Notes: generated from the letters alone by a model not told the origin. Positions 35,183 through 48,548 are shown, counted from the stretch's first letter. The stretch: DNA of 64,000 nucleotides from Moringa oleifera (GCA_021397835.1 JAJFZO010000537.1:1-64000); one strand, 5' to 3'. Numbers and translations are program-made.

Positions 35183-36060
35183 TTTAATGGTTAATTGTCA
35201 TAAACAAAATAAAAGCTAATTTGCTCTTAATGAGAATTATTATTTATCTTAATAATTATTATTAAACACCTAATTATTAATCGCTATAAATAATATAAAG
35301 GTCAATTTATTTTTAATTATCATAAATAAAATAAATATCAAATATACTTTTAACGATATTTGTCATTTGTGATAGACCATTATCAATAAATACATAAATT
35401 AATTATTTATATAATTATTTTATGTTTTTATCAACAATCATAATAATTATCGTTATAAAATTTTTTTATCCCGCTTACACAAGTTTTTGAACAATTGTAA
35501 TAAAAATTTTAGTAATAATTATAATTATTACTAAAAATCAAAATAATTTTCAATAAAACTCTATTACATTGAATTATTTAATAAATAATCGCTTAGAATA
35601 AAATATAATTAAAAATATGTAATAATTACATTTTATTATATGTTTTTTTAATTTTGTAGTATTGTGTGTGTTTTTTTAACTTTTTATTAATAAAAAATTC
35701 ATTTTGATATTGATTTAGTTTAAGATACTAACTTTTATTTAATTCAGGCCAGATTATTACGAAATTCAGGAGGTAAGTGACAACCAAGCAAATAGATAAA
35801 TTGGGAGGAAAAACAAATGTCTGGCAATTAATTTATGAGTACTGGAAAGCAAATGGAGATAATGTTAAGATACATGATGACAGTCCAAAACAAATTACGT
35901 TTAAAGGAAATAACTAAAAGCAATGACAACCATGAAATAACAGGTATGTTTTCCACAATAGCTGCAATGCCATACATAATACCAATAGCGTCATCATCTC
36001 TTGATCAATTGTACTCAAATAATCTGATTTTAGGTGAGCATCTTTGCTACTTGAGAATCA
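35183..36060. other. AT-rich spacer and gene 3' flank, unit C
   Basis: Resumes the unit after the CACTA. It contains a perfect 30-bp palindrome at 35,507-35,536 and a deletion of roughly 115 bp near 35,765 relative to the other units. It lacks the MITE. No gene. Confidence 0.5.
35507..35536. repeat. Perfect 30-bp AT palindrome, unit C
   Basis: Arms TTTTAGTAATAATTA and TAATTATTACTAAAA are exactly self-complementary with no loop. B and D carry the same palindrome with one mismatch; in A (about 480-495) the centre is deleted. Confidence 0.8.
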
Positions 36061-36500
36061 TCATTCAAGGAGCAATCGAAGGGAACGGACAAGAATATCA
36101 GCTGTAATGAAGTCTTTCTTTCCCCTTGCTTTTAGAATTTCGAAACAGAGTGTGACTTTAAGTGTGATTACAGTGTTCCGTAGGGCAATAACTTGGCTCT
36201 CCACTCTGAGCTGTTTATATTCTGATCTTATCACTTCAAACTTCTCCCTCGTTTTCCTTTGCTCTTTTTTAATGCATTTTTGCTCCTCACTGATCTCTTT
36301 CATCTCTACTTTTAACTTTTTAATGGAGGCATCGGACCTGCTAGGGTTCTGTATTTCCTGGCAATTACAAGGTAAAAGGAACAGTAATAGATGTTAACAT
36401 CACAGTATATAACCATAGAGTCACCATCACATTAATGGTTGGCTAGTAATTAACCAGAACAATTAAGAAGCAGAAAATTCTCACTCTCGCTATCCCTGTC

Positions 36501-36538
<38 letters not shown>

Positions 36539-36912
36539 TATATGTATAATTTTATGTAACAGCGAACATTAATTTGGTTGTCCTTATCGATCATGGATAT
36601 CACTATATTGGTGGTTGCAGGTATGTGCTAATTGAAACCGAACAGTTACTAGTCATTAATATGCAAGAAAATCTTGAAACAAGAAAGAAAAGGAAAAGAG
36701 AACACAAGCACAGAAGACAGATCATGAAATGAAGTAACTAGGAGTTGAAACCTGTTGCCTCAGTTCCTTTAATCTGACTGTCCTCTTGCTTTGGCTTGTG
36801 ATGTCCTCGTTATCCCTTAGTTTATCTCTCTTGTTTGCAGTAAGAAGTGCAGATGGAGAAGTGCTCATGATGCTTCGGCCACAATGCTATCTAGCTTTTG
36901 CTCTGTACGCAT
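36061..36912 (-). pseudogene. Coiled-coil protein gene, copy C (frameshifted exon 1)
   Basis: Exon 2 (36,357-36,061) is intact and differs from A at a few residues ('EVI' for 'EEM', 'RLLLE' for 'RLLIE'). Exon 1 (36,912-36,752) has the same 4-bp deletion as copy B, giving an early stop. Splice sites are intact. The intron carries a long TA microsatellite. Upstream ORF 'MDLVV' is present at about 36,969-37,127. The shared frameshift with B, while the rest of unit C follows A, points to exchange between copies. Confidence 0.6.
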
Positions 36913-38840
36913 CTCTCCTTTGCTTTATATACGTAGAAATGCTTGTTTTAAATTCACCAAAGACCTTCAAGAAATTAAGTCCAAATCTTGTGGCAAGTTA
37001 AGAGAAAATTCGATGGACTTATTCTCCCTTTGTGCGTTGCTTTGGCTCGCACTCACTCCAGCTTTTTGTCTCTTCAACGCTCGCTCGATTTTGCATGAAA
37101 CCGAACGATAAACCACAAGATCCATGGCGACTTTCGTACGTGCAAGACACTAAGGCGGGTAACTTTGTTCCCAAGATCACTGTAAATAAACTATTGTTTT
37201 GGAACCATAGGACATGTTTACATCAATTTCTTAATGATTGTGGTGGCGGAAAATTAATAATTTAAGACTTATCTACTGATTCAGTCCTTCCCTACACATG
37301 ACTTCCCCCGGTTTAGATTGGAAACTTCTTTTTAGATGCTACCCTTATCAATTTTATATATGTAAATTTAAAGTACCTCATTCTTTCCATGTGAAGCTAG
37401 ATGTCAGGTATCATTTGCAATGCCAATGTTATAGAACTTATCATGTGAATCCTCTAATTCTAAATCTGCAGAATGCTTTTCTAATAAAAAGTACCTTCTC
37501 ATGGTAAAGAAGCTCAAAGATCTTTAAAATTAATTATTTTGATCGGCATCTCATTAAAGTTGCAAGTGATATACATCAGAGTCGAAGGGTTGGTTTATGT
37601 CATCGAGAAAATCCTATGGTTAAAAATAGCTTTTGGATTAAAAATATTATCAAGAGACTAAATTAAATTCTATCAAGTAGGATAGTTTTTGTAAAAAAAA
37701 AAAACTCTGAAGGATCATTACCTTGATTAACGTACAATTAGGAAGAGTTGGTCTGGACGCAAAATTGGATCATATGCCCTTGAATAAGTCCGTGACGTGT
37801 CAACCCTTAAATGACTTGATATTTTAACTATGTGACAGTATTAATAATTAATTATTAAAAATTTAAAATATTTTAAATACATATTTTGAATAAAAAGTGT
37901 TAAGATGAATTAAAATTGATTTTTAATTTATTTCTCCACAAGTTATCTTTATTCTTTTATTTAAAAATTTATCTTGAAGTCAAACGCTGCAATTTTAATT
38001 CAAAAATTATAAATAAAAAAGCATAAGATAAACATTTTCAACATATTGAACATATAAGAAATTCACATTAAAAAAAAAACCTGAAAAAGAGACTAATCAC
38101 AAAATGGGTATAAAGCAAGTAAGTGGGAATCAAGTTTGGCAGCATCAAAAATGTGAAACAGTGATCCCGCAGCCATGTCAAGGTTCTAGAAAAGTCTTTT
38201 ACGCACGGTACACGCACAGGAGGGTATTTATCATTGAATCACACCTTATATGCTTACATGAATGTTTAATTATAATCTGAAACAATGCATTGCTCAATGT
38301 TCAAACATAAAGATTGTTGCCCAACCACAAATATTTTTGGAATTCTCTAATTTGAAAATTTTATAATCTTTAATTAATTATTTATTAAAAGTATAAAATT
38401 GTTTATAATAATATTTGTTCACCCAAAACCATGTAGGCATATCATGATTATAAGTACAAGTTTGATGAAAGCAAAATTTTCTTGTATCCTGGCTTCTTCC
38501 TCTTTTGATAGTCATACCTTACATAATGTATCTAATTTCTTTGATAGGCATAATAACAATACTATTAGAGCTATTTTAGCTCTTGCTTAAAAAGATATTA
38601 AGAAAAGTTTGCCTATTCTACAATGTCTTAATTGGGTTATGTGATGTTAGCTCTAGATATGAGGTCTTATTGAGCTACTTTATTTCATTTGATTACTCAT
38701 ACTTATTCAAAAGCATTGTTGTTTTTAGGATCCGGATCAATTATTCATTCAATGCAGTGTCATTTTGATGGTGTCAATGAAAATATCATATACTGATATT
38801 ATTGAAAAAGATGGGTTGTAAAAATTATTATAAAAGTTAA
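36913..38840. other. Noncoding upstream flank, unit C
   Basis: B-like up to about 37,145, then A-like from about 37,215 onward. No credible gene; short plus-strand frames (37,298-37,507 and 38,399-38,590) are not conserved in all copies. It carries the A-type deletion before 38,105. Confidence 0.5.
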
Positions 38841-39065
38841 CACTACAAAGAAACTGCCATTTACTGATGAAAAAAAAAACAGTCATTAAAAAATTAAAAT
38901 CTATCGGTATAATTAAAGATGATATTTGCTAACGGTTAAAAACTTATATCGATAAACACTTTAACCGTCGATATAGGCACCATCGCTGTAAATTTTTACT
39001 GACAATTTTTTCATCTATCGTATATGTAATAGATGTTTGCAAACACTCATTTTGCAACAATGCTG
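38841..39065 (+). mobile_element. CACTA-type terminus and subterminal region, unit C
   Basis: CACTACAAAGAAACTG, almost identical to unit A at 3,915, with the same inverted repeat (cttatatcga / tcgatatagg). It joins host flank at the same base as in A and B. Confidence 0.5.
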
Positions 39066-41340
39066 CAATGCTACTTGCATTAAATGGAGGCTTGGCCAAG
39101 ATCTATATATACCCACCTTTGCCAAAAGCTCAAGGGGGATTTTTGGAGAGGGAGTGTGAAGGAGAGAATATTAAGAAATTTTAAGAGTTTGGAGAATATT
39201 TGGAGAAAGTTATAGAAGGGAGAAATAGTGTGTAAAAAAGTTAGAGAGACATTCTTTGGTAATGAGAGATTTGGAGGAGAAATTTTTAAATATTACTTTC
39301 TCTTAAAGAGCAATGTAGCTTTTTTAATGATTTTACCATTACTTTTTTCTCTTTATTTTTGTTTTTATGAATATTTCCTTTCATTTATTTACTTAATTGT
39401 TATTATATATGTATCTATATATATATTTTTATTTATTTATTTATTTATTTATTTCTCTTACATATATGTATCATTTAACTTATCTTTATGTTATTCTCAC
39501 TTTCATGTTTATTTACCTTCTATATTGATGTATTTATATTCTTCTATTTACAAATCAACACAATTTTTTCTATACTTTCATGTTTAACACATAAAAAGTT
39601 AAATGAAAAATAGATAATGTAATAAATAAAAAAATAAATGGGATGTGATATATGAACTAAAAAATGAAAATGAAGAAAGAGTCGTTAGTGGGGTAGTATA
39701 TGCTTTCATATTGAACAAATTAAATTTGCTTGAAAAAGCAAAAAAAAAAAAGAGAAAAAAAGAGAAAGATAGGTCACTTTAAGATATTAAGATTATTTTA
39801 AAATAATAAATTTAGATGTTCATAACATAAAATCATTAGGTAAATTAAGTTTTTTTTTAACTCAATTTTAACTATGTTTTCAAAAAAAAAAATGAAATCA
39901 CTTTGATGTTATTTTAATTTTTTAAAAAATTAAAATAAAAAATACTTTAAACTTTTGAGAGTATAAAATCATTCAAGAGATTTTTTTTAAAGAAAATTAT
40001 TTTAAAAATAATAATATATGTTTGAAACTTTTGAAAAGCATGAAAAAAAAATCTCAAGAGAGATATTTTTATATTTTTTATGTAAGAATTATTTTTTTAA
40101 AAGCAAAAATAAAGAAAAATATATATTTATAGTTTTTGATAGATATAAAAAAATCTCAAGAGAGATATTTTTATATTTTAATATAAAAAAATACTTAATA
40201 TTTTAGAAGATATGAAAAAATCTCAAGAGATAGATTTTTTATATTTTCTAATAACAAAAAAATTATTCTAAAATATTTTAAGTTTTGAGGAGTATGAAAA
40301 ATCTCAAGAGAGTAGTTTTCATATTTTTTAGTATAAAATTAGTTTTTAAAATATTTATTTAATATTTTTGAGAAAATATAAAAAAATTTCAAGAGAGATT
40401 TTCATACTTTCTAATATAAAATTTATTTACTATTTTTTGAGAAATGTGAAAACATTTCAAGAGAGGATTTTTATATTTAAAAATTTACTAATAAAAAAAT
40501 CGTTATATTCTCTAAAATATTTTATGTAAATAGTCCTTAATTTATTTTTATTTTAATTAATAAAATTATAAAAGTTGAATTTAAGGTCTATATTTAAAAT
40601 ATTAAATATTAATTATTTGCTTCCATTAGAATCATGAGACTTCAAAATTATTTATATGTTCTACGTAATGTGGCTATGCATATTTATCAAAATATTATTG
40701 AATTTACATGAATCACAACACAAAATATTTTGAATGCTAGGGGGTTGAATAAGAGTGAAACCTCCATATTCTCTACAAAAAAAAAAAAATTTAAGATTAG
40801 AGGTTAAGCTAAAGCGAAACCTCTACATCTTTTCTCATAAAATGATTTCAAAAATTAAAGGTAAAATAAGATTTAAACTTTTATATTCTCCAAAATATTA
40901 AAATTTCATTTGTTTTCATATCATGTACATTTCTTTTTAGATATATTTTTGAGAATCAATTTGAAAAATCAAATAAATTTTAAAATGAAAAAATAATCAT
41001 GATCAATTAGTATCAATTTTGGGCACCGTGGGGGTGCTGATCCTTCTCCACGCGTAACCAACTCCCGAACCTATATTTTTAATTTTGAAAGACCAATATT
41101 GCCTTATTTATTTTCTTAAAAAATGAATTTCTATGTCTAATCACACCATCGAAAGGATTGGCGGTGATTATTTTCTTAAAAACAAATGAATTTCTGTATT
41201 CAATCACACCATAGAAAGGATTAATGACGGCTCTCTTCATTTTTATTTTTTAAAATCTTTTCAAAAAAAATCACCTAAAATATTACATTTTTTTTAAGCC
41301 ACTTCAAGAATTCGGCCCTAGTTGAAGATAAGTTATGATA
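39066..41340 (+). mobile_element. LTR-like block, unit C first copy
   Basis: TATA box 'tctatatataccc' at 39,102-39,114, T-rich tract, tandem 'ctcaag' monomers (39,955-40,510), 'tgggcaccgtgggggtgctg' near 41,020. Very close to 4,140-6,404 in unit A. Confidence 0.6.
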
Positions 41341-41343
41341 GCT

Positions 41344-41361
41344 TGGCGACTCCACTAGGGA
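41344..41361 (+). other. Retrotransposon primer-binding site, unit C first copy
   Basis: 'tggcgactccactaggga', identical to unit A at 6,408-6,425. Confidence 0.6.
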
Positions 41362-41592
41362 TATTTAGAGAGTCAGGCCAAAATTGGTTATGGATTACTT
41401 TTTGGTTTTAAAAATTGAAGTTTAATCTTGGTTCCTTTTATTTCATATTTGTTGCATCTAGAATTACTGTTTGATTAATTTTTTACTTGTTTTGCAGGTA
41501 TACTTTACATTATATATTGTCACCCAAAGTGTTTTATGACTTATGCACTTTTTACACACACATCACTTGCATGACATAAGCTCTCGATTGAC

Positions 41593-41622
41593 CTTTACCC
41601 TTTAGGAGAGAATAGGGTAAAG
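41593..41622 (+). other. Leader hairpin downstream of PBS, unit C
   Basis: Perfect 9-bp arms CTTTACCCT and AGGGTAAAG around a 12-base loop. Unit A has one mismatch in the left arm. The adjacent TTTCGC/GCGAAA hairpin of unit A has one change here (GCAAAA). Confidence 0.45.
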
Positions 41623-42040
41623 TATGCTCTCAAGAAGCACCTTACTTTCGCACGGGCTAGCAAAATATTCCCATTCAAATTGAACTTGAAATTCTTTATC
41701 ATATTTGAGAAGTTAATGCTTCCGCAAAAATAATAGTAGTGTTTCAGCATACGTTACTAATCTTGTGAGGAGCAATCTAAGCACCTATAGAAAACTGATC
41801 AATTTTTCAAAGCCCAACATGTGACAAGCCTAGGGAATTGAGAATAAGATAGGCTATAGCTAGTCATGTTTTGTATATGAATGTTTTTTAATATTTTTAT
41901 CCTATTGTGATACTGGCTCTTTGCTTCATATTTGTTCTTTTGCTTTATAGTTGCATGACATATCATCACGAGGATTATTACCTTCGCAAGCTTGAAAACA
42001 AGCAACAAACTTCCGCTAAATTCATAAAGTATCAGTAATC

Positions 42041-42450
42041 ATGGATGCTTCACAGTCAAGCAAGCTAATGTCAATGGTGATCCAAAGTAATGAAGCTGAG
42101 CATTAGTCAAAAAGCATACAACAAGAATTTAGGAAGTGTTTAACAGAGAGCTTTGAGTCTAGATTGTCAAGAGAAACAAAACTAAGCTTGAAAGCAAATA
42201 GTCTGCTAGAACTATCATAATTATGGAATCTTTTGAGCCAAGAAGACAATGATAAATTTGACGAATAGTATGGTTATATCAAAAATCTGTTATTCATGCA
42301 AGTTGAGGAAGCCTTGATTCGTGCAGCAGTAAGGTTTTAGGACCTTGTCTATTGAAGCTTTAGTTTTGGAAAAGTAGATTTAACACCCATTTTGGAGGAA
42401 TATATTGTGTTATTGAGGATGAAGTTCAAGAAGCTCGATAAGATTTACTT
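42041..42450 (+). pseudogene. DUF7745-like retroelement ORF, 5' part only, unit C first copy
   Basis: Nearly identical to 7,105-7,514 in unit A, starting 'MDASQSSKLMSMVIQS' and including 'TPILEEYIVLL', with stops at the same Trp/Gln positions plus one more. It is truncated at the same base by the composite junction. The shared stops show decay before the A/C duplication. Confidence 0.65.
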
Positions 42451-42468
42451 AAAAATCTGTTATTCATG
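42451..42468. other. Composite-unit junction with templated filler, unit C
   Basis: Same 18-base filler as at 7,515-7,532, with its likely template at 42,281-42,298. Host flank resumes at 42,469 with 'tcaaggttctag'. Confidence 0.75.
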
Positions 42469-45119
42469 TCAAGGTTCTAGAGAAATCTTTTACGCGCGCT
42501 ACACGCACAGGAGGGTATTTATCATTGAATCACACCTTATATGCTTACATGAACGTTTAAATATGATCTGAAACAATGCAGTGCTTAATTTTCAAACATA
42601 AAGATTGTTGTCCAACCACAAATATTTTTGGAATTCGCTAATTTGAAAATTTTGTAATATTTAATTAATTATTTAAATTATAATTATAATTATCATTAAA
42701 AAAATTAAAATCCATCAGTATAATTCAAGATGATATTTATTGGCAGCTAAGTAAGAACTTATACCGATAGACACTTTGACAGTCGGTATAAGCTCCATCG
42801 CTATAAATTTTTACCGACAATTTTTACATCTGTCTTATATGTAATAAGTGTTTGTAGACACCTAGTTTGTGGCAATACTACAATGCTACCAATGTTGCAA
42901 TGCTGTAATGCTACATATTGCTGCATTAAATGAAAGCTTGGCCAAGGTCTATAAATACTCACCTTGGCAAAGAGATTAATGGGGATTTTTAGATAGAGAG
43001 TGTAGAGAAGAGAATGTAAAGAAATTTTGAGAGTTTGGAAAATATTTAAAAAAGTTATAAAAAGAGAAAATAGTAGCGTAAAAAGAGTTGGAGAGATTTT
43101 CTTTGGTATGAAGAGATTTGGGGGAGAAATTTTCAAATATTACTTTCTCTTAAAGAACAAGGTAACCTTTTTGGTGTTTTTATCATTACTTTTTCCTTTT
43201 GTTTTTGTTTTTTATGAATATTTCTTTTTATTTATTTACTTAATTATTACTATATACATATATATATATATATATATTTATTCCTCTTACACACATGTAT
43301 CCTTTTACTTATCTCTATGTTATTTTTACTTACATTTTTATTTGTCTTGTATATTAATGTATTTATATTCCTTTATTTACAAATACACATAATTTTTTCT
43401 ATAGTTCCATATTGAATACATGAAAAGTTAAGTAAAAAATAGATAATGTATGAAAGTAATGAGTAAAAAAATATAATTTAATAAGAAATTGATGGGATAT
43501 GATATATAAATTAAAAAAAGAGAAATGAATAAAGAGTGGTTAGGGAATAGTGTATAGTTTCATGTTAAATGCATGAAATTTGCTTAAAAAAACAAAAAAG
43601 AAAAAAAAAGGAGAAAGATAGGTAACTTTAAGATATTAAATTTTTTTTAAAATAATAAATTTAGATTGTTTATAATATAAAATCATTAGGTAAATTAAGT
43701 TTTATTTTTTTAACTCAAGATTAACTATGTTTTTAAAAAAGATTAAATCACTTTGATGTTGTTTTAATTTCTTAAAAAATTAAAATAAAAAAATACTTTA
43801 AATTTTTAATAGCATAGAATTAGTCAAGGGATTTTTTTATAAAAAATATTTTAAAACTAATAGTATATGTTTTACGCTTTTGAGAAGTATAAAAAAATCT
43901 TAAGTGAGAGATTTTTATATTTTTTATGTAAGAATTATTTTTTAAAAAGTAAAAATAAATAAAAATGTATATTTCTAGTTTTTGAGAGATATAAAAAAAT
44001 GTCAAGACAGAGATTTTTATATTTTAATAAAAAAAACTATTTAATATTTTAAAAAATAAAAAAAATTTAAGAGAACTTTTCATATTTTTTAATTATAAAA
44101 AATTATTCTAAAATATAAGTGTTTCAAGTTTTAAGGAGTATGAAAAATCTCAAGATGGTAGTTTTCATATTTTTAATAAAAAATTAATTTTTAAAATATT
44201 CGTTTGATATTTTTGAGACAATAAAAAAATCTCTAGAGACACCTTCACATTCTCTAATATAAAATTTATTTAATATCTTTTTGAGAAATGTGAAAAAATT
44301 TCAAGAGTGAATTTTCATATTTAAAAATATACTTATAAAAAAATCTAAGAGAAAAATCATTATATTTTCTAAAATATTTTGTGTATATGGCCCTCAATTT
44401 ATTTTTATTTTCAATTAATAGAATTATAAAAGTTGGATTTAAGGCTTATATTTAAAATATCAAATATTAATTATTTGCTTGCATTAGGGTGATGAGACTT
44501 CAAAATTATTTATATATAGTTACGCATATGCATCATAATATCATTGAATTCACATGAATCATAATAAAAAATATTTGGACATTGGGGGTTTGAACAAGAA
44601 TGACACCTCCATTTCTTCATCATTAAAAAGGTTTTAATATTAGTGGTTAAGTAAGAGTAAAACTTCTACATCTCTTATAAAATGATTTCAAGAATTAAAG
44701 GTAAAACAAAAATTAAATCTTTATATTTTTTAAAATATTAAAATTTCACTTTTGTTCATATCATGTGCATTTCTTCTCAAACATATTTTTGGGGATCAAT
44801 TTTAAAAATTAAATAAATTTCAAAATCAAAAAATAATCACGATTAATTGGTACCAATTTTGGGCGCCATGGGGGTTTGATCCTTTCCCACGCATAATTGA
44901 CTCCCAAACTCATATTTTTAATTTCGAAAGACCAATGTTGCATTATTTTTTTTTTTGAAAATAAATGAATTTTGGTGTCCAATCACACCATAAAAAGGAT
45001 TAGTGGCGACTTCTTTTATTTTTATTTTCAAAAATATTTTCAAAAGAAAATTACTCAAAATATTACATTTTTTTAAGTCACTTCAAGAATTCGACCCTGG
45101 TTGAAGATAAGTTGTGACA
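42469..45119 (+). mobile_element. Repeated flank and LTR-like block, unit C second copy
   Basis: Collinear with 7,533-10,199: host flank, subterminal hairpin with perfect arms (cttataccga / tcggtataag, near 42,757-42,792), TATA box 'tctataaatac' at 42,948-42,958, tandem monomers at 43,815-44,360, and 'tgggcgccatgggggtttga' near 44,860. Short ORFs here are AT-rich noise. Confidence 0.6.
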
Positions 45120-45122
45120 GCT

Positions 45123-45140
45123 TGGTGATTCCACTGGGGA
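45123..45140 (+). other. Retrotransposon primer-binding site, unit C second copy
   Basis: 'tggtgattccactgggga', one base different from the unit A second copy. Confidence 0.55.
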
Positions 45141-45861
45141 CATATAGAAAGTTGGGCCAAAATTGATTATGGATTACTTTTTGGTTTTGAAAATTGAAGT
45201 TTAATCTTGGCTTTCTCTTATTTCACATTTGTCGCATCTAAAATTACTGTTTGATTAATTTTCTACTTGTTTTGCATATATACTTTACATTATATATTGT
45301 CATCTAAATTGTTTTATGACTTATACACTTCCTACACACACATCATCTGCATGACATAAACTCTTGACCGAGCTTTACCATTTAGGAGGGAATGGAGTAA
45401 ACTATGCTTTAGAAAAGCACCTTGCTTCCGGACGGGTTAGTGAAATATTTCCACTTAGATTGAAGTTAAAATACTTTATCATTTTCGAGAAGTTAATGCT
45501 TCCGCAGTAATGATAGTAGTGTTTTAGGGTGTCTTACTGATCTAGTGAGGAGCAATCTAAGAACTTATAGAGAACTGATCAATTTTTCAAAGCTTAACAT
45601 GTGGCAAGCCTAGGGAATAGAGAATAAGATAGGGCCATAGCTAGTCATAAAAAAAAAAAAAACCCTTTAAGACATGAAGAGAGTCATGTTTTGTATATGA
45701 ATGTCTTTCAATATTTTTTTTCCTATTGTGATATTGACTCTTAAATTAATGTTTGCTCTTTTGCTTTATACTTGCATGACATATCATCAGGAGAATTATT
45801 TCCTTAGCAAACTTGAAAAGAAGTGATAAAATTTTGTTAAATTCATAAAATATCAATAATC

Positions 45862-47366
45862 ATGAAAGCTTCATAGTCAAGCAAGCTAACGTAAATGGTG
45901 GTCCAAAGTTATAAAGCCGAGCATTGGTCATAAAGCGTACAACAAGAATTTAGGACTATCTAACAGAGAGCTTTGAGTCTAAATTACCAAGAGAAACAAA
46001 ACTAAGCTTGAAAGCAAATAGTTTGCTGAAACTATCATAATTATGGAATCTTTTTAGCCAAGAGAATAAGGATAAGTTTAACGAACAACATGGTTACATC
46101 AAAAATCTGTTATTCGTACAAGTTGAGGAAGCCTTGATTCACGCGATAGTAAATTTTTGGGATCCTATCTATCGATGCTTTAATTTTGGAGAAGTAGATT
46201 TAACACCCACTTTGGAGGAATATTTGCATTACTAGGGATGAAGTTCAGGTAGCCCGATAAGATTTACTTTAAAAAAAGAAGTTAGTTCTTGAAGTTAAAC
46301 AACTATCCTTTATTTTAAGGATATAAAAAAAAAGGCTAAAAAAAGGGGAAAGCAAATGCTTGGTCAAAGATTTTTTGCTAGAGTTCACACAGAATCATAT
46401 CAAAGAGGATGTCGAGACTTTAGCCATCTATAGACTAGTGTTGTTTCCAAAGGTTTAGGAGCATATTGAAATGGATGTCATGGATCTTTCTAGTACAATT
46501 AAGCATGATGTCAATCCGGTTCCAACCATTCTACTAAAGACTTTCATGTCACTAAACTATTGTAGGTGGAACAAGGAAGGCAAAATATTTGGAGGACTAT
46601 CGTTCTTGTACATATGGCTGAGGAGTCATTTTATGAGTACTGAGAGAGTATTCAAAGGCTTCCTGAATAAGAATCCAATTGAAGATTTCTATAAAGCAAC
46701 ATGGCTTGTGTCAAAGACAATGAATGAATGGATGAGATTTTTATTCGAGATGGCAAAAAGGGAAGTTTGCTAGTTGGCCCAATGGATCTCATATGAGTCT
46801 AATATCAATGTTGGAAGTTCAATTGTGTACCATTGTTGGGATTATAAGGTGGAATTGGATATACGCCACTTTTAGTGCTTAGATAACTTAGAGTAAAATA
46901 GTTTGTGCTAATAACTCATGGGCTGGGAAATGAGAAATTCAGATATGATAAGCCAAATGCCTCAAATCAAATTAATGAAATCATTGAAGCATGAAAGCAG
47001 ACTTACCGAATTACAAGAGGGAAGCTAACAGAAAAGGCTACAACAAGATATGACCAACTGAAAGCTAAAAGCGTTAGAAATGCTGCTTTACCAGGTTAGT
47101 TGTTACATCCAGAATCTTTTCATATCTTGACATCGAATAAAATAGAAATTAAGAGATACAAGCTAGAGATAAAAGAACGAAAAATTGAGAAAGCTAAACT
47201 CCATGGGAAAATTTATTGCTTACAATATGAAGCGCAAGTTCAAGAGGAAATTATCAAGAAGACCAAGGAAGAAAGGGATGCTACTAGGAAGGAAGCAGAA
47301 GATGCAAGGGAAAACAATAGAAAATTGAGAATGAAAGATAAAACCGAAACTTATCTTATATTTTGA
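45862..47366 (+). pseudogene. DUF7745 and coiled-coil retroelement ORF, broken, unit C
   Basis: Homologue of 10,941-12,462. Open stretches are 46,471-46,773 ('NYCRWNKEGKIFGGLSFLY', 'MNEWMRFLFEMAKREV') and 47,100-47,366. The latter is the best-preserved copy of the C-terminal coiled coil ('IKERKIEKAKLHGKIY', 'TKEERDATRKEAEDAREN'). Relative to A it has a deletion near 46,417 that removes part of the 'VGLALAIY' motif. Stops and shifts throughout. Confidence 0.65.
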
Positions 47367-48548
47367 TCTACTTTATATCTTATATTGTGTGTGATCATTG
47401 GTGTTGATGCTAACTTTGTATCTTAGATAAAGTTTGATGGCATATTCTTATACAAAGAGGCCACAAGGCATTTAGTAGGTTTGTCAGTTTAAATATGATT
47501 GTTTAAACTCATAGTTACACATGAAATGATACCTAAACTAGTGAACTATTTCAATAAATTATGCCAAATAGTTTGAGATAATGGTAGGCTTATGTTGAGT
47601 ATTTGTTTTGCCTTCTTCCTTAGCTTTCTTGTTGCACATTGTTGCTTGTTATGGTTTGTTACAATTAGGGATGTCAATTTATTGTATATTATTTTTTATG
47701 CCTGCACGATTCAACCATGGACAAAAATGCTAGAAAAAAAGCTGATATTGACTTTGGATCTCTACTAGAAATATTAGCCAACAAGTTCTATATCATGGTA
47801 CAATCATGATTGAATTTGTCTAACCCATTTCGTAAGCTCAGTTTAATGATTATATTTTTTGGTAATCATATCATACTGACATGTTTAAATAATTGAGATG
47901 TATATTTTTATTATTTTTCTATATTATGCATTGAGTGCTTATAGATGTATTCAAGAAAATGATGGATGTTTAATGTCTTCTCAGGGTAAGTATTATTTTC
48001 ATTCTTATGAAATATTTGTATTTCATATATATTTTTATTTTTATTTTTATTTTTAAATCATATGTAATGAACTGACCAACATTTGTTAAAGAATGATAAT
48101 CTGGTATTTTGTTGAGTTAGTATGTGCTATAACTCTTTAAATTTAGGATTATTAATAAACTTTTTTTTTTAATTATAGTCATTAAATGAGATTATTAATG
48201 AACTTTTTATTTAAAATTATAGTCATTAAATGATTATTTGACATTTGGATATATTTTATTATATAAGAAGATGATATAGATGATATTTTAGTTACGAATG
48301 AATATATTTGTTTTAATGATATTGTAAGTTATAAATTTTTAGATTTCATACTTTAATTTATAAATTTTAAAAATAAATAGTAATAATTTATTAATAACAG
48401 CTAAATGACTTTTTTGAACGATTTTTATTCAATGATCAGTAAATTATTAATAATTTATATTCATTTTAATAATAATTGTTCAATGGTTGGTATACAAATA
48501 TTTGTAATCATTTTAGAAGTAATTATTAATTGGATTAACAAATTTATA
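47367..48548. other. Tail of unit C
   Basis: Homologous to 12,463-13,633, with the exon-like segment and donor CTCAG|GGTAAGTATT near 47,980-47,992. No credible gene. It passes into unit D. Confidence 0.45.

Larger units (their letters stand above)
23695..48548. repeat. Tandem unit C (composite form, interrupted by CACTA)
   Basis: Third copy. Without the CACTA element (23,837-35,179) it is about 13.5 kb and collinear with A, including the duplicated retroelement block and the filler junction at 42,451-42,468. It has a private deletion of roughly 115 bp near 35,765 just downstream of the gene. In the gene region it shares variants with B, and from about 37.2 kb onward it follows A, so it is a mosaic. 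Confidence 0.9.
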
